NCBI RefSeq assembly: GCF_005696555.1
Contig: NZ_CP040005.1
Span: 1-64,000 of the forward strand
Origin: Actinomyces sp. oral taxon 171 str. F0337
Lineage (GTDB): Bacteria > Actinomycetota > Actinomycetes > Actinomycetales > Actinomycetaceae
Length of the DNA stretch: 64,000 bases
Direction: 5' to 3'
Below, in pieces: positions 46,245 to 54,878 of the stretch. The notes beneath the pieces are model-generated. The model did no database searches. It saw only the letters and a program-made list of their open reading frames with translations, and was not told the origin of the DNA. Numbering within the stretch: the stretch's first letter is position 1; every line of letters begins with the position of its first letter. The translations under genes were made by a program, and so were the position numbers.

Positions 46245-46955
46245 ATGGGAAACTTCAACTACATTCTTATAGCCATTGCTGTTGCTGTCGGCCCCGCGGT
46301 GAGAGTGTATTTAGGGCGCAGAAACTCGAAACGATACTCGGTCTCCACTGAGGGTGCCGTGAGGGTGCGAGCCCCGAGGTTCCCGTTAATTGCCGTTATC
46401 ATCCTAGCGCCCGTAGGGATTGCTTTAAATGTCGTTGGGGTGTTCTGTCTGTGGTTTTCTATTCAGGCCTGGATATATTCGCAGGATACCTCTCTGTTCT
46501 CATATGAAGACACTGCCTGGGTCTTCTTGTTGGCTCTGATGTCCCTCGCCGGCGGCATCTTCCTGTCATCTTTGTCGTATCTCATGATCATGTCTCTGAA
46601 AAATGAGTATGTCGAGACGGGAATTGATTACGTTGAGAAGCGCGGACGGCTTGGTAAGGTCACTCGGGTATTTTTTCAAGAAATTTCCTCGTACGATTAT
46701 GACGTGGATTCCGAGGGAGGTGTGTTGACGGTCGGGGCGGCGGACGGTCGCGAGATCTCGTTTGAGGTGGACTATTATCGCGGCGATTATGTGATGGCTG
46801 CCATCGCAATTCGGAAAGCTAACGGTCGTTGGTTCGATCCGACTGATGAAACCGTCCATCAACGACTTGTTCAGATCGCTTCTGACGGGACGGCAAGGCG
46901 CTATATCAAAGCGCATCCGCGCGATGATGATCTGAGCGTGTCATGCGGCTCCTAG
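46245..46955 (+). CDS. Membrane protein of unknown function in a low-GC patch
   Basis: The product from ATG 46245 has 236 residues. One hydrophobic segment at the very N-terminus (YILIAIAVAVGPAV) is followed by two membrane helices (about 47-72 and 88-118). A soluble C-terminal domain reads EYVETGIDYVEKRGRLGKVTRVFFQEISSYDYDVDSEGGVLTVGAADGREISFEVDYYRGDYVMAAIAI, a beta-rich pattern resembling bacterial PH-like domains. Base composition is visibly lower in GC than both neighbours and codon use includes many A/T-ending codons, suggesting recent gain. I do not recognise a named family. Confidence 0.75.
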   Translation: MGNFNYILIAIAVAVGPAVRVYLGRRNSKRYSVSTEGAVRVRAPRFPLIAVIILAPVGIALNVVGVFCLWFSIQAWIYSQDTSLFSYEDTAWVFLLALMSLAGGIFLSSLSYLMIMSLKNEYVETGIDYVEKRGRLGKVTRVFFQEISSYDYDVDSEGGVLTVGAADGREISFEVDYYRGDYVMAAIAIRKANGRWFDPTDETVHQRLVQIASDGTARRYIKAHPRDDDLSVSCGS

Positions 46956-47019
46956 CGTCGCGCCGGGATTGACTGGCGCTATCTTGGGGTGGTGCGCATG
47001 TTTCTGACCTGCATCCCCT

Positions 47020-47412
47020 TCACACACTGTATGGGCAGGAGGTGTTGGGGGATGTGCGCATGGCGCCGTCGACGAGACCGATGGCGCGAGTGAGCCGCTC
47101 GCGCTGGTTGGAGAGTGCCAACCGATGATCGTTCAGCAGGGCCTTGCGCTCCTGTGCGCTTGCTCGGATGAAGCGTCTGATTTGTTCCAGGGTGAACCCC
47201 GCCTCCTGCGCGCGTCGCACCGCTGCGGCCCGGCTGAGTTCTTCAGGGCGATACCGACGGTGCCCGAGGGAGTCTCTCGCAGGCTTCAGGATCCCCTCAT
47301 CCTCCCAGTGCCGTAGAACGTGTGCTGCGATTCCTGTCTCACGAGCCACGTCGCCGATCCGCTTGCCTTGAGGTCGGCCTGAAGGGGGAGTCTGGTTGTC
47401 ATGACGATTCAT
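47020..47412 (-). CDS. MerR family regulator with short effector region
   Basis: The start ATG 47412 gives 130 residues. The winged helix is IGDVARETGIAAHVLRHWEDEGILKPARDSLGHRRYRPEEL (about residues 18-58), followed by the MerR coiled-coil helix. The C-terminal sensor is short and without paired Cys, so metal sensing is unlikely. Its start codon lies inside the 5' end of the oppositely oriented metallo-beta-lactamase-fold gene, a 12-base head-to-head overlap. Confidence 0.88.
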   Translation of the reverse strand: MNRHDNQTPPSGRPQGKRIGDVARETGIAAHVLRHWEDEGILKPARDSLGHRRYRPEELSRAAAVRRAQEAGFTLEQIRRFIRASAQERKALLNDHRLALSNQRERLTRAIGLVDGAMRTSPNTSCPYSV

Positions 47413-48201
47413 CACCTCAACTGTGGCACACTCCACCCACCGAGCCAACTTCTTGTGAATGGTCGAGGAAGTCTGACCGCTCCTGCGACACTCGTATGTC
47501 ACTGCCTTGTGGTACAGACGGGAAAGTACTGGACCCTTGTCGATGCAGGTCTGGGATCCGCCGACCTACGCAATCCCCGCGATCGCTTGGGCGATACCTT
47601 TCTGCGCAGAGTCCGCCCCGCCCTCAACCCCGCAGAACCCGCGATCACGCAGGTTCAGGCACTCGGCATCGATACGCACGACGTGAGGAGTATCGTCCTG
47701 ACCCATCACGATGTCGATCATGTGGGAGGTATTGCAGACTTCCCTTGGGCGAGCGTCTACGCGTCACGTGCTCAGATGGACCTCATCATTCCCGCGCTGC
47801 GCAAGGATATGGTGCGCAGGCTTCACCCTGTCCAGTGGTCGCATGCACCGCAGTGGAAGCCTGTCACATTGTCGGAGACATGGCGTTCGCGCCCCTCTTT
47901 CAGGCTCAACGACAGCCTGAGCCTGGTGGCACTTGATGGGCATATTGAGGGGCACTGCGCAGTCGTCATTGACCGGGAGAACAAGCCCCCTCTTATTCAT
48001 GCCGGCGATGCGGTGATGGACGTCAAGACCGAGCTCTTCGGTGGACGTGCTCCTCTGGGGCTCAGGGCCTTCCAGCACATGACGCGGACTGATGCTCGAG
48101 CATGGCGGGAGTCAAGAGCCTGGCTCAAGGAATGCGTGGAGGACGGGATTGATGTCATCTGCGCTCACGAGCCGCATCCGCGTCTTTCCGGAGCTCGTTG
48201 A
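47401..48201 (+). CDS. Metallo-beta-lactamase-fold hydrolase
   Basis: A 266-residue cytosolic enzyme. The start MTIHHLNCGTLHPPS matches the conserved IHHLNCGT opening of a lactonase-like subgroup, which fixes ATG 47401; GGGGGAG precedes it. The zinc site THHDVDHVGG (near 102) is intact, with later metal ligands in GHIEGHCAV and AGDAVMD. Substrate is unknown; quorum-signal lactones or glutathione conjugates are possibilities in the family. The overlapping MerR gene is the likely regulator. Confidence 0.88.
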   Translation: MTIHHLNCGTLHPPSQLLVNGRGSLTAPATLVCHCLVVQTGKYWTLVDAGLGSADLRNPRDRLGDTFLRRVRPALNPAEPAITQVQALGIDTHDVRSIVLTHHDVDHVGGIADFPWASVYASRAQMDLIIPALRKDMVRRLHPVQWSHAPQWKPVTLSETWRSRPSFRLNDSLSLVALDGHIEGHCAVVIDRENKPPLIHAGDAVMDVKTELFGGRAPLGLRAFQHMTRTDARAWRESRAWLKECVEDGIDVICAHEPHPRLSGAR

Positions 48202-48251
48202 CCTCGGATCCTGCGTCGACACGTCGAGATGAAGACCTGCGACGATGCAAG

Positions 48252-48282
48252 GGGGGGCCGCAGCGTTGCGCTGCGGCCCCCC
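48252..48282. terminator. Bidirectional terminator at 48.25 kb
   Basis: A perfect 14-base-pair stem (48252-48265 with 48269-48282), three-base loop, between the metallo-beta-lactamase gene and the convergent lipoprotein gene. Confidence 0.8.
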
Positions 48283-48302
48283 ACTTCAGTGTCCAGACCG
48301 GG

Positions 48303-50075
48303 TCAGCTGCTCTGGGCGGTGCTGGACTGGTTGTTCGACTGGCTGTTCTGGTTGCCGGACTGCTGCCCGTTGGACTGCTGGCCCTGCCCGCCGCCGGGCT
48401 GACCGCCCTGGCCGCCCTGTCCTCCCTGACCACCATCCATGGGACCGCCCATGCCGGCCGACAGCGCCGAGGCCGTCCCCGTGGCCGAGCCGCCCGACGA
48501 CGTCGCCACCGTGTACTGCTGACCCTCCGTGAGCCCCAGCACCGTGATCGCCTCAGCCGTGAAGTCCACCTTGACCGAGGCCACCTGCGACCCCGAGGCG
48601 TCCGTGACGGTGAGCGTGTCCCCCGCGCTCACCGACGGCGAGCCCGTCAGCCCCACGAGCTGGCTCTCACCGTTGGCGTCCACCGAGCCGTCCATCGCAC
48701 CGGCCTGCCCCGAGACCACCACGATCCCGCCCTTGACATAGGCCGAGCCATTGGAGTCGATACCGTCGGAGGAGGCGTAGGAGACCTCCACCTCACCGCC
48801 GCTGATCGTGAGCACCGAGCCGTCGTCGGACTCGGAGTCGGCATTCTCGTGGCCCTCGATGACGTGGTCGCCGTTGGAGGCGTTGATGCCGTCGTCGCCG
48901 GCCGCGATGGACAGCTCCCCGCCGGCCACGTTGACGAACGGTGCCTGCAGCCCCTCGTCGGCCGCGTTGACGGTGACCTTCCCGGAGTCCTGCGTGTAGC
49001 TCACCCCGGCGTTGATGCCCTTGGGTGAGGGCGTCGAGGAGTCCGCCGTCGACTCCTGCCCGGGCGGGGCCTGCTCCTCAACGGTGGCGTTCGCCTGGCC
49101 GCCGCCGGCCGTGATCGTCAGGGTCGTGTCCTTCACGGTGACGTCCGTGGTCGCCGAGATCGCGTCGTCGGTGGAGGTCAGCGTGATGCTCGCCTTGCCC
49201 AGGGAGATGAAGCCCTTCGTCTCATCATCGCCCTCACTGGACTTCAGGGCGTCGCCGCCTGCCTCCGCCGTCAGCGTCCCGGACTCCACCACCAGGTAGT
49301 CCTTGCCGCGCAGGCCGTCGTCGGCGGCCTTAACCTTGATGGTGGCGTTCCCGGTGATGATGAGGCCGTTCTTGGAGGAGATGCCGTCCTTGTAGGAGCC
49401 GGTGACGTCCAGCTGGCCGGTCCCGGTGACGGTGAGGGTGTCGGAGGAGAACAGGGCCGCGGTGGCCTCCTGCCCCGAGGCGTAGCTCGCGCCGTCGCTC
49501 AGCGTGTTCTTGGAGTCCTTGGCCAGGACCACGATCGCCTTGCCGGCGTCCTGGATGTCGATGGCCGGCCCGTCCGAGCTCGTGATGCTCGCGCCCTTGA
49601 GGACCAGGCGCACATCGGCCTTGGGGGCGTTGACGACGATCCGCCCGTTGCTGAGCTCACCGCTGAGGACGTAGGTGCCGCCGCCGCTGATGGTGACGGT
49701 GCCCCCGTCGACCTTCACAGTGCTCGACGCCGACCCGCTGGCCGAGGCCGACGACCCCGACAACGTGATCGTGGTGGCCGACGACGTGTCCGTGGTCCCG
49801 GCGTCGTCCGCAGAGCTCGAGGCGTCCTCCACCGGGGCGTTGGCGCCCAGGATGTCGGAGACGCTCGCGCCGGTCGACGCCGTGGCGACAGCTGAGGAGA
49901 TCGTCGTCCACGTCGTGTCCGACTCACTCGAGCTCGAGGCGCTGGCGTTGCCGGAGGCCGAGGAGGTCGAGCAGCCGGCCGCCAGGGCGATCGCGGCCAG
50001 GAGCGCGACGGCTCCGGTCGCGCGACGGCGGAGTCGGTTCAGGGGCTTGGTCGTCATCGTCTTGGTGGTCTTCAT
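48303..50075 (-). CDS. Carbohydrate-binding (Cthe_2159-like) beta-helix lipoprotein
   Basis: The 590-residue product has a signal peptide with lipobox LAAGC (Cys at about residue 35), so it is a surface lipoprotein. A Ser/Ala/Thr-rich linker follows, then a long series of short beta repeats with GGTYVLSGELSNGRIVVNA, DGLRGKDYLVVESG, STDDAISATTDVTVKDTTLTITAGGG and DGINASNGDHVIEG. This is the pattern of Cthe_2159-type polysaccharide-binding beta-helix proteins. The tail is Gly/Gln/Asn-rich. In other Gram-positives such proteins sit beside VTC and DUF4956 genes, as here. Ligand unknown. Confidence 0.85.
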   Translation of the reverse strand: MKTTKTMTTKPLNRLRRRATGAVALLAAIALAAGCSTSSASGNASASSSSESDTTWTTISSAVATASTGASVSDILGANAPVEDASSSADDAGTTDTSSATTITLSGSSASASGSASSTVKVDGGTVTISGGGTYVLSGELSNGRIVVNAPKADVRLVLKGASITSSDGPAIDIQDAGKAIVVLAKDSKNTLSDGASYASGQEATAALFSSDTLTVTGTGQLDVTGSYKDGISSKNGLIITGNATIKVKAADDGLRGKDYLVVESGTLTAEAGGDALKSSEGDDETKGFISLGKASITLTSTDDAISATTDVTVKDTTLTITAGGGQANATVEEQAPPGQESTADSSTPSPKGINAGVSYTQDSGKVTVNAADEGLQAPFVNVAGGELSIAAGDDGINASNGDHVIEGHENADSESDDGSVLTISGGEVEVSYASSDGIDSNGSAYVKGGIVVVSGQAGAMDGSVDANGESQLVGLTGSPSVSAGDTLTVTDASGSQVASVKVDFTAEAITVLGLTEGQQYTVATSSGGSATGTASALSAGMGGPMDGGQGGQGGQGGQPGGGQGQQSNGQQSGNQNSQSNNQSSTAQSS

Positions 50076-50147
50076 GGTTTCTGGGCCTTTTCTTCTCGTG
50101 GTCTTCTCGGGTCCGGTATCGGATCGTGGGTGGTCTGGGTGCGGCGC

Positions 50148-51149
50148 TCAAGCGGCGCTTGCGGTGGTGCGGGTGGCGCCGATGCTCTCCAGGCTGGAGC
50201 GGTCGGTGCCGAACAGGTCGGCGAGCTCGTGGGTCAGGGTCCGGTACCACCGGTTGGCGGGCAGCTCGGGGTGGAGCAGCGCCATGCCGGTGGCGTACTT
50301 CGAGATGCGGGTGGGGCGGTGACCGGCGTCCCACAGGGCGCGGTCCGCAGGTGAGGGGGTGGCCGGGTTCTTCGTCTCGACGACGGCGACGCCCGTCACC
50401 GCTACCGGCTCGCCGTCGTCGATGGCGGCGGCCAGGTGGGCCGGGCGCAGGGCCTGCGGAGCCCCGGCGCCGGCGGCGGCCCTCGTGCGGGCCCCGGGCG
50501 TCAGGCGTCGCCAGGTCAGGGCAGTGTCAATGGTGGCCCGGGCCTCGGCGTCAGGCAGGTGCAGGGTGGTGCGCTCATAGGTGGTGGCCAGCACCGGCCG
50601 CAGCGCGGCGGCGATCTCCCGGGCCGCGGCCGGACCAGTGACCCCCGTGCTCGCCAGGCAGGCGGCCACGAAGGAGCGGCCCGGGCCGGTGAGGCGGGAG
50701 GCGTCGTCGGGGTGGTAGCCCATGCGCCGCTTGACGGTGGTGCCGCGCGCGCCGCGGGTCTTGACCTCCAGGAAGCACAGGCCGGTATCCAGGTAGGTGC
50801 GGGTGCGCACCTTGAAGCGCCGACGCCGCTTGCGGGCCGCGAGCATGAAGGCCTCCAGCCCCGGGGTGTCGAAGTAGGTCGAGGCGTAGGAGAACCGGCG
50901 CCGTCCATCGATGTCCAGGACCCGGGCCTCGGAGGTGAGGCCGCCCACGAGCTCTTGCGCACGTTCCAGCGGCACCAGGTACTTGCGGTCCACCCGGGTG
51001 AGCAGGCCGGCGGCGCTGTTGAGCTCGGCGAGGCTGGTCGAGGCCAGGTGGTCGGTGCTCAAGGGGGCCGACGTCGGAGCCTGGGACCCAGCGGAGGAAG
51101 CGGCCGGGAAGCTTCTCTCAGTTGTCATCGAGGTCTTCGTGGTCATCAT
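50148..51149 (-). CDS. VTC-domain polyphosphate polymerase-like protein, copy 1
   Basis: The 333-residue product is a cytosolic VTC tunnel domain. In yeast Vtc4 this fold makes polyphosphate from ATP. The basic tunnel residues appear in order: RVDRKYLV (near 52), RRRRFKVRTRTY (near 107), CFLEVKT (near 123), TTLHLPDAEARATIDT (near 195), VVETKNP (near 250) and ISKYATGMALL (near 282). It follows DUF4956 copy 1 by 42 bases and precedes the lipoprotein gene by 72, so these three form one transcription unit. Activity in bacteria of this type is not established. Confidence 0.9.
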   Translation of the reverse strand: MMTTKTSMTTERSFPAASSAGSQAPTSAPLSTDHLASTSLAELNSAAGLLTRVDRKYLVPLERAQELVGGLTSEARVLDIDGRRRFSYASTYFDTPGLEAFMLAARKRRRRFKVRTRTYLDTGLCFLEVKTRGARGTTVKRRMGYHPDDASRLTGPGRSFVAACLASTGVTGPAAAREIAAALRPVLATTYERTTLHLPDAEARATIDTALTWRRLTPGARTRAAAGAGAPQALRPAHLAAAIDDGEPVAVTGVAVVETKNPATPSPADRALWDAGHRPTRISKYATGMALLHPELPANRWYRTLTHELADLFGTDRSSLESIGATRTTASAA

Positions 51150-51191
51150 CGGGGTCCTTGTCTGTCCTGTCGGATTCGTTCGGGCCGCCGG

Positions 51192-52037
51192 TCACTGGGA
51201 GGCCATGGCCGCGGAGGAGGCCGCCTGGTTGCCGGAGCCGGCCGTGGGCGACGCTGCCGACTGCGCGGCGGAGCGGGTGACGTACTGGGCGGCCGGCGTC
51301 ATGGTGAGGGGCTGGGTCTCAACGTGCTGGGGGCGGGCGTCGGTGTGCGCGGCGCTCAGGCGCGCGCCGACCCAGGGCTGAGCGATTTGCGCCTCTCGGG
51401 TGACGGCGCCGGACGGCTCGGCGGCCGGCTGCGGGGCGGGGACGACGTCGTCGGATGCCGGGGTGAGCTCGAGCTCAGCGGGGGTGTGGCGCGGCACGCG
51501 GAAGCGGACGTCGACGGTGGTGGTGTCGTTGACCAGGTCGAGGCGCTGGACCTCCACCGAGCGGACCTGCCCGCCCAGGGTGTGCTCCAGGTGGGCGATG
51601 AGGGCGGTCTCGTTGGTGATGGCGTGGTCGAGGACGATCACCTGGTGGCGGTTGCGGCGCATGAGCGCAGGGTGGTCACCGATCCACAGCGCTGCGACGA
51701 CAATGCCCATGAGGGCGGCCACCATCCCGATCGGCGCCGTCTGGATCCCGCCGAGCAGGCCCAGGGCCAGGGCCGCGAAGAAGTAGGCCACCTCGTGCTG
51801 GGCCAGCTCGGTGGAGCGCAGGCGGATGATGGACAGGACGCCGAAGAGCCCCAGGCCCAGGCCGGCCGCGACGCTCGCCGTCGACAGCAGAAGCGTGACG
51901 GCCAGGACGCCCACGTTGACACCGATGTAGGCGGCCATGAGGTCCTTGCGGGAGTGGCGGGGGGCGTAGAGCGCCCCGACCAGGACGGCGAGGGCGATCA
52001 GGTCGGCGGCGATGTAGGTCAGAGTGGTCAGGCTCAT
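51192..52037 (-). CDS. DUF4956 membrane protein, copy 1
   Basis: The 281-residue product has four membrane helices within the first 130 residues: LTYIAADLIALAVLVGAL, LMAAYIGVNVGVLAVTLLL, VAAGLGLGLFGVLSIIRLRS and EVAYFFAALALGLLGG. The signature FGVLSIIRLRSTELAQHEVAYFF is near-identical in copy 2. A cytosolic ferredoxin-like domain follows (LIAHLEHTLGGQVRSVEVQRLDLVNDTTTVDVRFRV), then a disordered Ala/Pro/Gln-rich tail. DUF4956 proteins are repeatedly paired with VTC domains; a membrane partner or polymer conduit is plausible. Confidence 0.9.
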   Translation of the reverse strand: MSLTTLTYIAADLIALAVLVGALYAPRHSRKDLMAAYIGVNVGVLAVTLLLSTASVAAGLGLGLFGVLSIIRLRSTELAQHEVAYFFAALALGLLGGIQTAPIGMVAALMGIVVAALWIGDHPALMRRNRHQVIVLDHAITNETALIAHLEHTLGGQVRSVEVQRLDLVNDTTTVDVRFRVPRHTPAELELTPASDDVVPAPQPAAEPSGAVTREAQIAQPWVGARLSAAHTDARPQHVETQPLTMTPAAQYVTRSAAQSAASPTAGSGNQAASSAAMASQ

Positions 52038-52236
52038 CGGGAGGCTCCTGTCGGGTCAATCGGACCGGTGAAGGGGCCGGGCCGCGGGATGGGCGGCAGA
52101 GGTGCGCCCTCAGCGCGCCGCGGTGGCGTGCGGCTCCGTCCGGTGAGAAACAGTCAACGGGCGCATTCCATGAGCGGGCTGTGAACAGGGCATGGGGGAG
52201 GCATGACTTGTCCCGCCACGGCATGAGGCGGTGAAC

Positions 52237-52280
52237 AGCGCCTCCGGAGGTGGGCGGTGCCCATGACCTCCGAAGGCGCT
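52237..52280 (-). terminator. Terminator between the two DUF4956-VTC modules
   Basis: Arms 52237-52251 and 52266-52280 pair over 15 positions with a single mismatch. The hairpin lies 36 bases beyond the stop of VTC copy 2, so the two modules may be transcribed separately. Confidence 0.7.
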
Positions 52281-52315
52281 GGTGAGGGGTGAGGCGGAAG
52301 CGTGGCGGCTGCGGC

Positions 52316-53167
52316 TCAGGCCGCGAGCTGACGAGACTGGGCCTGACGCCAGTAGCGCCCCAGGTCCCGCTTGATGGTGCGGTTCCACCGGTTGGTGGGC
52401 AGGTTGGCGTACAGCAGCGCCATGCCGGTGGCGTACTTCGAGATGCGGGCCGGCCGATGCCCCTGATGCCACAGGAGGCGGTCCGTGGGGGAGGCCGTGG
52501 AGGGGTTCTTCGTCTCGACGACGTTGAGGTGACTCACCGAGACACCCTGCCCCAGGCGCCTGCCGTCGGGGCCGAACAGGTCCCAGGTGAGCTGGGTGTC
52601 GAAGGTGGCGCGGGCCTCGTCGTGGGGCAGGTGCAGGGTGGTGCGGCTGTAGGTGGAGTCCATGACCGGGACGAGGGCCTCGGCGATCATGCGCGCCTCG
52701 TCCGGGGAGCAGGTGCCGGACTCCACGAGGCGCTCGATGACGAACAGGCGACCATCGGGCGTGACGCGGTCGGCGTCGTCGGGATCGTACTTGAAGCGGT
52801 CCTTGACCGTGGACTCGCGTGAGCCGTTGGTCTTGACCTCCAGGAAGCACAGTCCGGAGTCCAGGTAGGTGCGGGTGCGGATCTTGTAACGCCGACGGCG
52901 CTTGCGGGCCGCCAGGAAGTAGGCGTCCAGGCCGGGGGTGTCGAAGTAGGTCGAGGCATAGCGGAAGTGGCGCAGGCCGTCGATCTGGAGGACCTGCGCT
53001 CGCGGGGCCAGGTAGTCGATGACGTGCTGGGTGTCGCCGGGGGGTACCAGGTACTTGCGATCCATGCGGGTCAGGAGGCTCGCCTCGGAGTTGAGCTCGG
53101 CGAGGGTGATCGTGTTGATGTCGTCGGTGTGCAGCACGGTGCAGTCCTTTCCGGGATCGGGAGTCAC
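52316..53167 (-). CDS. VTC-domain polyphosphate polymerase-like protein, copy 2
   Basis: The 283-residue paralogue of copy 1 has the same ordered motifs: RMDRKYLVP, RRRRYKIRTRTY, CFLEVKT, TTLHLPHDEARATFDTQ, VVETKNP and ISKYATGMALL. It lacks the N-terminal extension and the Ala/Arg-rich insert of copy 1. A GTG 30 bases into the frame is an alternative start. All charged tunnel residues are kept in both copies, so neither looks degenerate. Confidence 0.9.
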   Translation of the reverse strand: MTPDPGKDCTVLHTDDINTITLAELNSEASLLTRMDRKYLVPPGDTQHVIDYLAPRAQVLQIDGLRHFRYASTYFDTPGLDAYFLAARKRRRRYKIRTRTYLDSGLCFLEVKTNGSRESTVKDRFKYDPDDADRVTPDGRLFVIERLVESGTCSPDEARMIAEALVPVMDSTYSRTTLHLPHDEARATFDTQLTWDLFGPDGRRLGQGVSVSHLNVVETKNPSTASPTDRLLWHQGHRPARISKYATGMALLYANLPTNRWNRTIKRDLGRYWRQAQSRQLAA

Positions 53168-53318
53168 GAGAGTGGGGAAGCCGGTGCTGCTGGGTGGCAG
53201 CGGTGACGGGGAGGCGGCGGTGGCTGCGTGGTCAGTACGCCGTGAGCCCGTGGCGGGTACGCCGTGGGCACGCGCGATGTCTACGTGGCGGCACCGCCGG
53301 AGTGGTGAAGCCGGCCGG

Positions 53319-54185
53319 TCAGTTGTAGTGGGGCTGCACCATGGACGGTGGGGTGCTTACCGGAGCGTGCTGCTGGGAGGCGGGCTGCTGGCGGTGACCG
53401 GTGATCCAGTCGTACCGGGGTGGGGCGGTGGCCGCTCTCGCGGCGCTGTCGGCCACGGGGACCTCGGGCCAGAGCTGCTGGTTGGTGGGCTGAGCCTGAG
53501 CGGGGGCCTGACTGAGAGCCTGAGGCGGAGCCTCCTCAACCAGATGGGGCACCTGCGGCGTGCCTTCCTGATGCACCTGGGCGACCTGTGGCTGAGCCGG
53601 TTTCACCGTGCGGGACCAAGGACGCAGCCGGTAGTGGACCTCGACGATGGTGGTGTCGTTGACCAGGTCCAGGCTCTTGAGGTCGACGCTGCGCACCTGG
53701 GCGCCGAGCAGGTCCTCGAGCTCGGTGATGAGCTCGTTCTCGTTGCTGATGGCTCGGTCGAGGGTGACGGTCTGGTTGCGGTTGCGGCGCATGAGTGCCG
53801 GGTGGTCGCCCACCCACAGGGAGGCGAGGATGAGGGCCATGAGGATGGCGACGATGACGAGGTGGCTCTTGATGCCGCCCAGCAGGCCCAGGGCCAGCGC
53901 GGCGAAGAAGTAGGCCACCTCCCCCTGGGCGAGGGAGGACGAACGCAGGCGGATGATGGACAGGACGCCGAAGAGGCCCAGGCCCAGGCCCGCTCCGACG
54001 TTCTGACTCGTCGACAGCAGCAGGGTGACGGCCAGGACGCCCACGTTGACGCCGATGTAGGCGGCTACGAGGTCGCGGCGACCGTGCCGCGGAATGTAGA
54101 GGGCTCCGACCAGGAGCGTGAGGGCGACCAGATCGGCGCCGATGTAGGCCAGTGTCAGTGGTAGATCGTGCAACACCTGCTGCAT
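53319..54185 (-). CDS. DUF4956 membrane protein, copy 2
   Basis: The 288-residue paralogue of copy 1 has four N-terminal helices, FGVLSIIRLRSSSLAQGEVAYFFAALALGLLGG, the cytosolic domain (ELITELEDLLGAQVRSVDLKSLDLVNDTTIVEVHYRL) and a Pro/Gln-rich tail with little similarity to that of copy 1. AAGGA lies eight bases before its ATG. It is the first gene of the leftward cluster and has a clear promoter upstream. Confidence 0.9.
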   Translation of the reverse strand: MQQVLHDLPLTLAYIGADLVALTLLVGALYIPRHGRRDLVAAYIGVNVGVLAVTLLLSTSQNVGAGLGLGLFGVLSIIRLRSSSLAQGEVAYFFAALALGLLGGIKSHLVIVAILMALILASLWVGDHPALMRRNRNQTVTLDRAISNENELITELEDLLGAQVRSVDLKSLDLVNDTTIVEVHYRLRPWSRTVKPAQPQVAQVHQEGTPQVPHLVEEAPPQALSQAPAQAQPTNQQLWPEVPVADSAARAATAPPRYDWITGHRQQPASQQHAPVSTPPSMVQPHYN

Positions 54186-54229
54186 GAGGATGTCCTTGGG
54201 GGAGGTGGGTTGGGAACCGTATTATTACA

Positions 54230-54258
54230 ATATCATAACGATGAATCGATCTGTGTAA
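54230..54258 (-). promoter_or_regulatory. Promoter of the DUF4956-VTC cluster
   Basis: On the minus strand TTACAC (complement of 54253-54258) and TGATAT (complement of 54230-54235) are separated by 17 bases, in an AT-rich patch (54219-54265) unusual for this genome. Confidence 0.55.
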
Positions 54259-54647
54259 AAGATGCTAGAGCGTGAGTCTCTTACTCGGTGTGAGGCTGCA
54301 TGCTCCGGATACTCCGGGTACATCCTCGTGGCTCTGCGACTCTCGTCGACCCTGCGATACGACATGAGCGGAAGGTGGCGACCGGAACAATCGCCTTCAA
54401 CCACTCCTAGCCCCGACTGCTTTCTGGGTGTTTACTGAAAGCGGCGACACGCCGAACGGGCATGTCTGAAGGGGTGAATTCTGCGTCTTCATCCCCAGGC
54501 CTGGGGGTGGAGCGCCGACGGTGGCCACCCCTGCCTGTGGTTAAGGGTCCCGAATAGATGTCGCACCTGTGCAGGACCATCGTTGTGCGGATTGCGGAGA
54601 TGGGGGCGAGCGTCGCCGAGGAGGCGTCCACGGACTGTCTCCACCAG
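54259..54647. other. Gene-free stretch upstream of nrdH
   Basis: About 390 bases between the divergent DUF4956 and nrd transcription units. No convincing gene was found. A CCCCAGGCCTGGGG palindrome lies at about 54492-54508. The DnaA-like and NrdR-like sites further right are listed separately. Confidence 0.5.
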
Positions 54648-54677
54648 CCGTCCACAGTGCGGTGAACGTTTTCCACA
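54648..54677. promoter_or_regulatory. DnaA-box-like sites upstream of nrdHIE
   Basis: CCGTCCACA at 54648-54656 (two mismatches, the same variant as at 1719-1727) and TTTTCCACA at 54669-54677 (one mismatch) precede the NrdR boxes. DnaA is known to regulate ribonucleotide reductase genes in some bacteria. GAATGACA also recurs nearby at 54791-54798. Confidence 0.45.
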
Positions 54678-54713
54678 GAGGGGAGGGGTGGTGTGCACAG
54701 GGCCACGTTGAAC

Positions 54714-54759
54714 ACACTATCTTGGGGTGATGGACCCAGGTCACCCCAAGGGGTAGTGT
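54714..54759 (+). promoter_or_regulatory. Pair of NrdR boxes controlling nrdHIE
   Basis: ACACTATCTTGGGGTG at 54714-54729 and CCCCAAGGGGTAGTGT at 54744-54759 resemble the NrdR box, whose halves are ACAC(T/A)A-type. They begin exactly 30 bases apart, about three helical turns, as NrdR requires. Together they also form a long imperfect inverted repeat. Confidence 0.7.
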
Positions 54760-54878
54760 CTTGCTCCGCGGGGCCGTTCTGGCCTCCCGTGAATGACAAG
54801 TGTGTGGTGCTGCCGGCGCAGTCTCTGCCCAGGGACGGGCCGCAGTCACCGCCACCCGACCCTGAGGAAGAGACGGAC

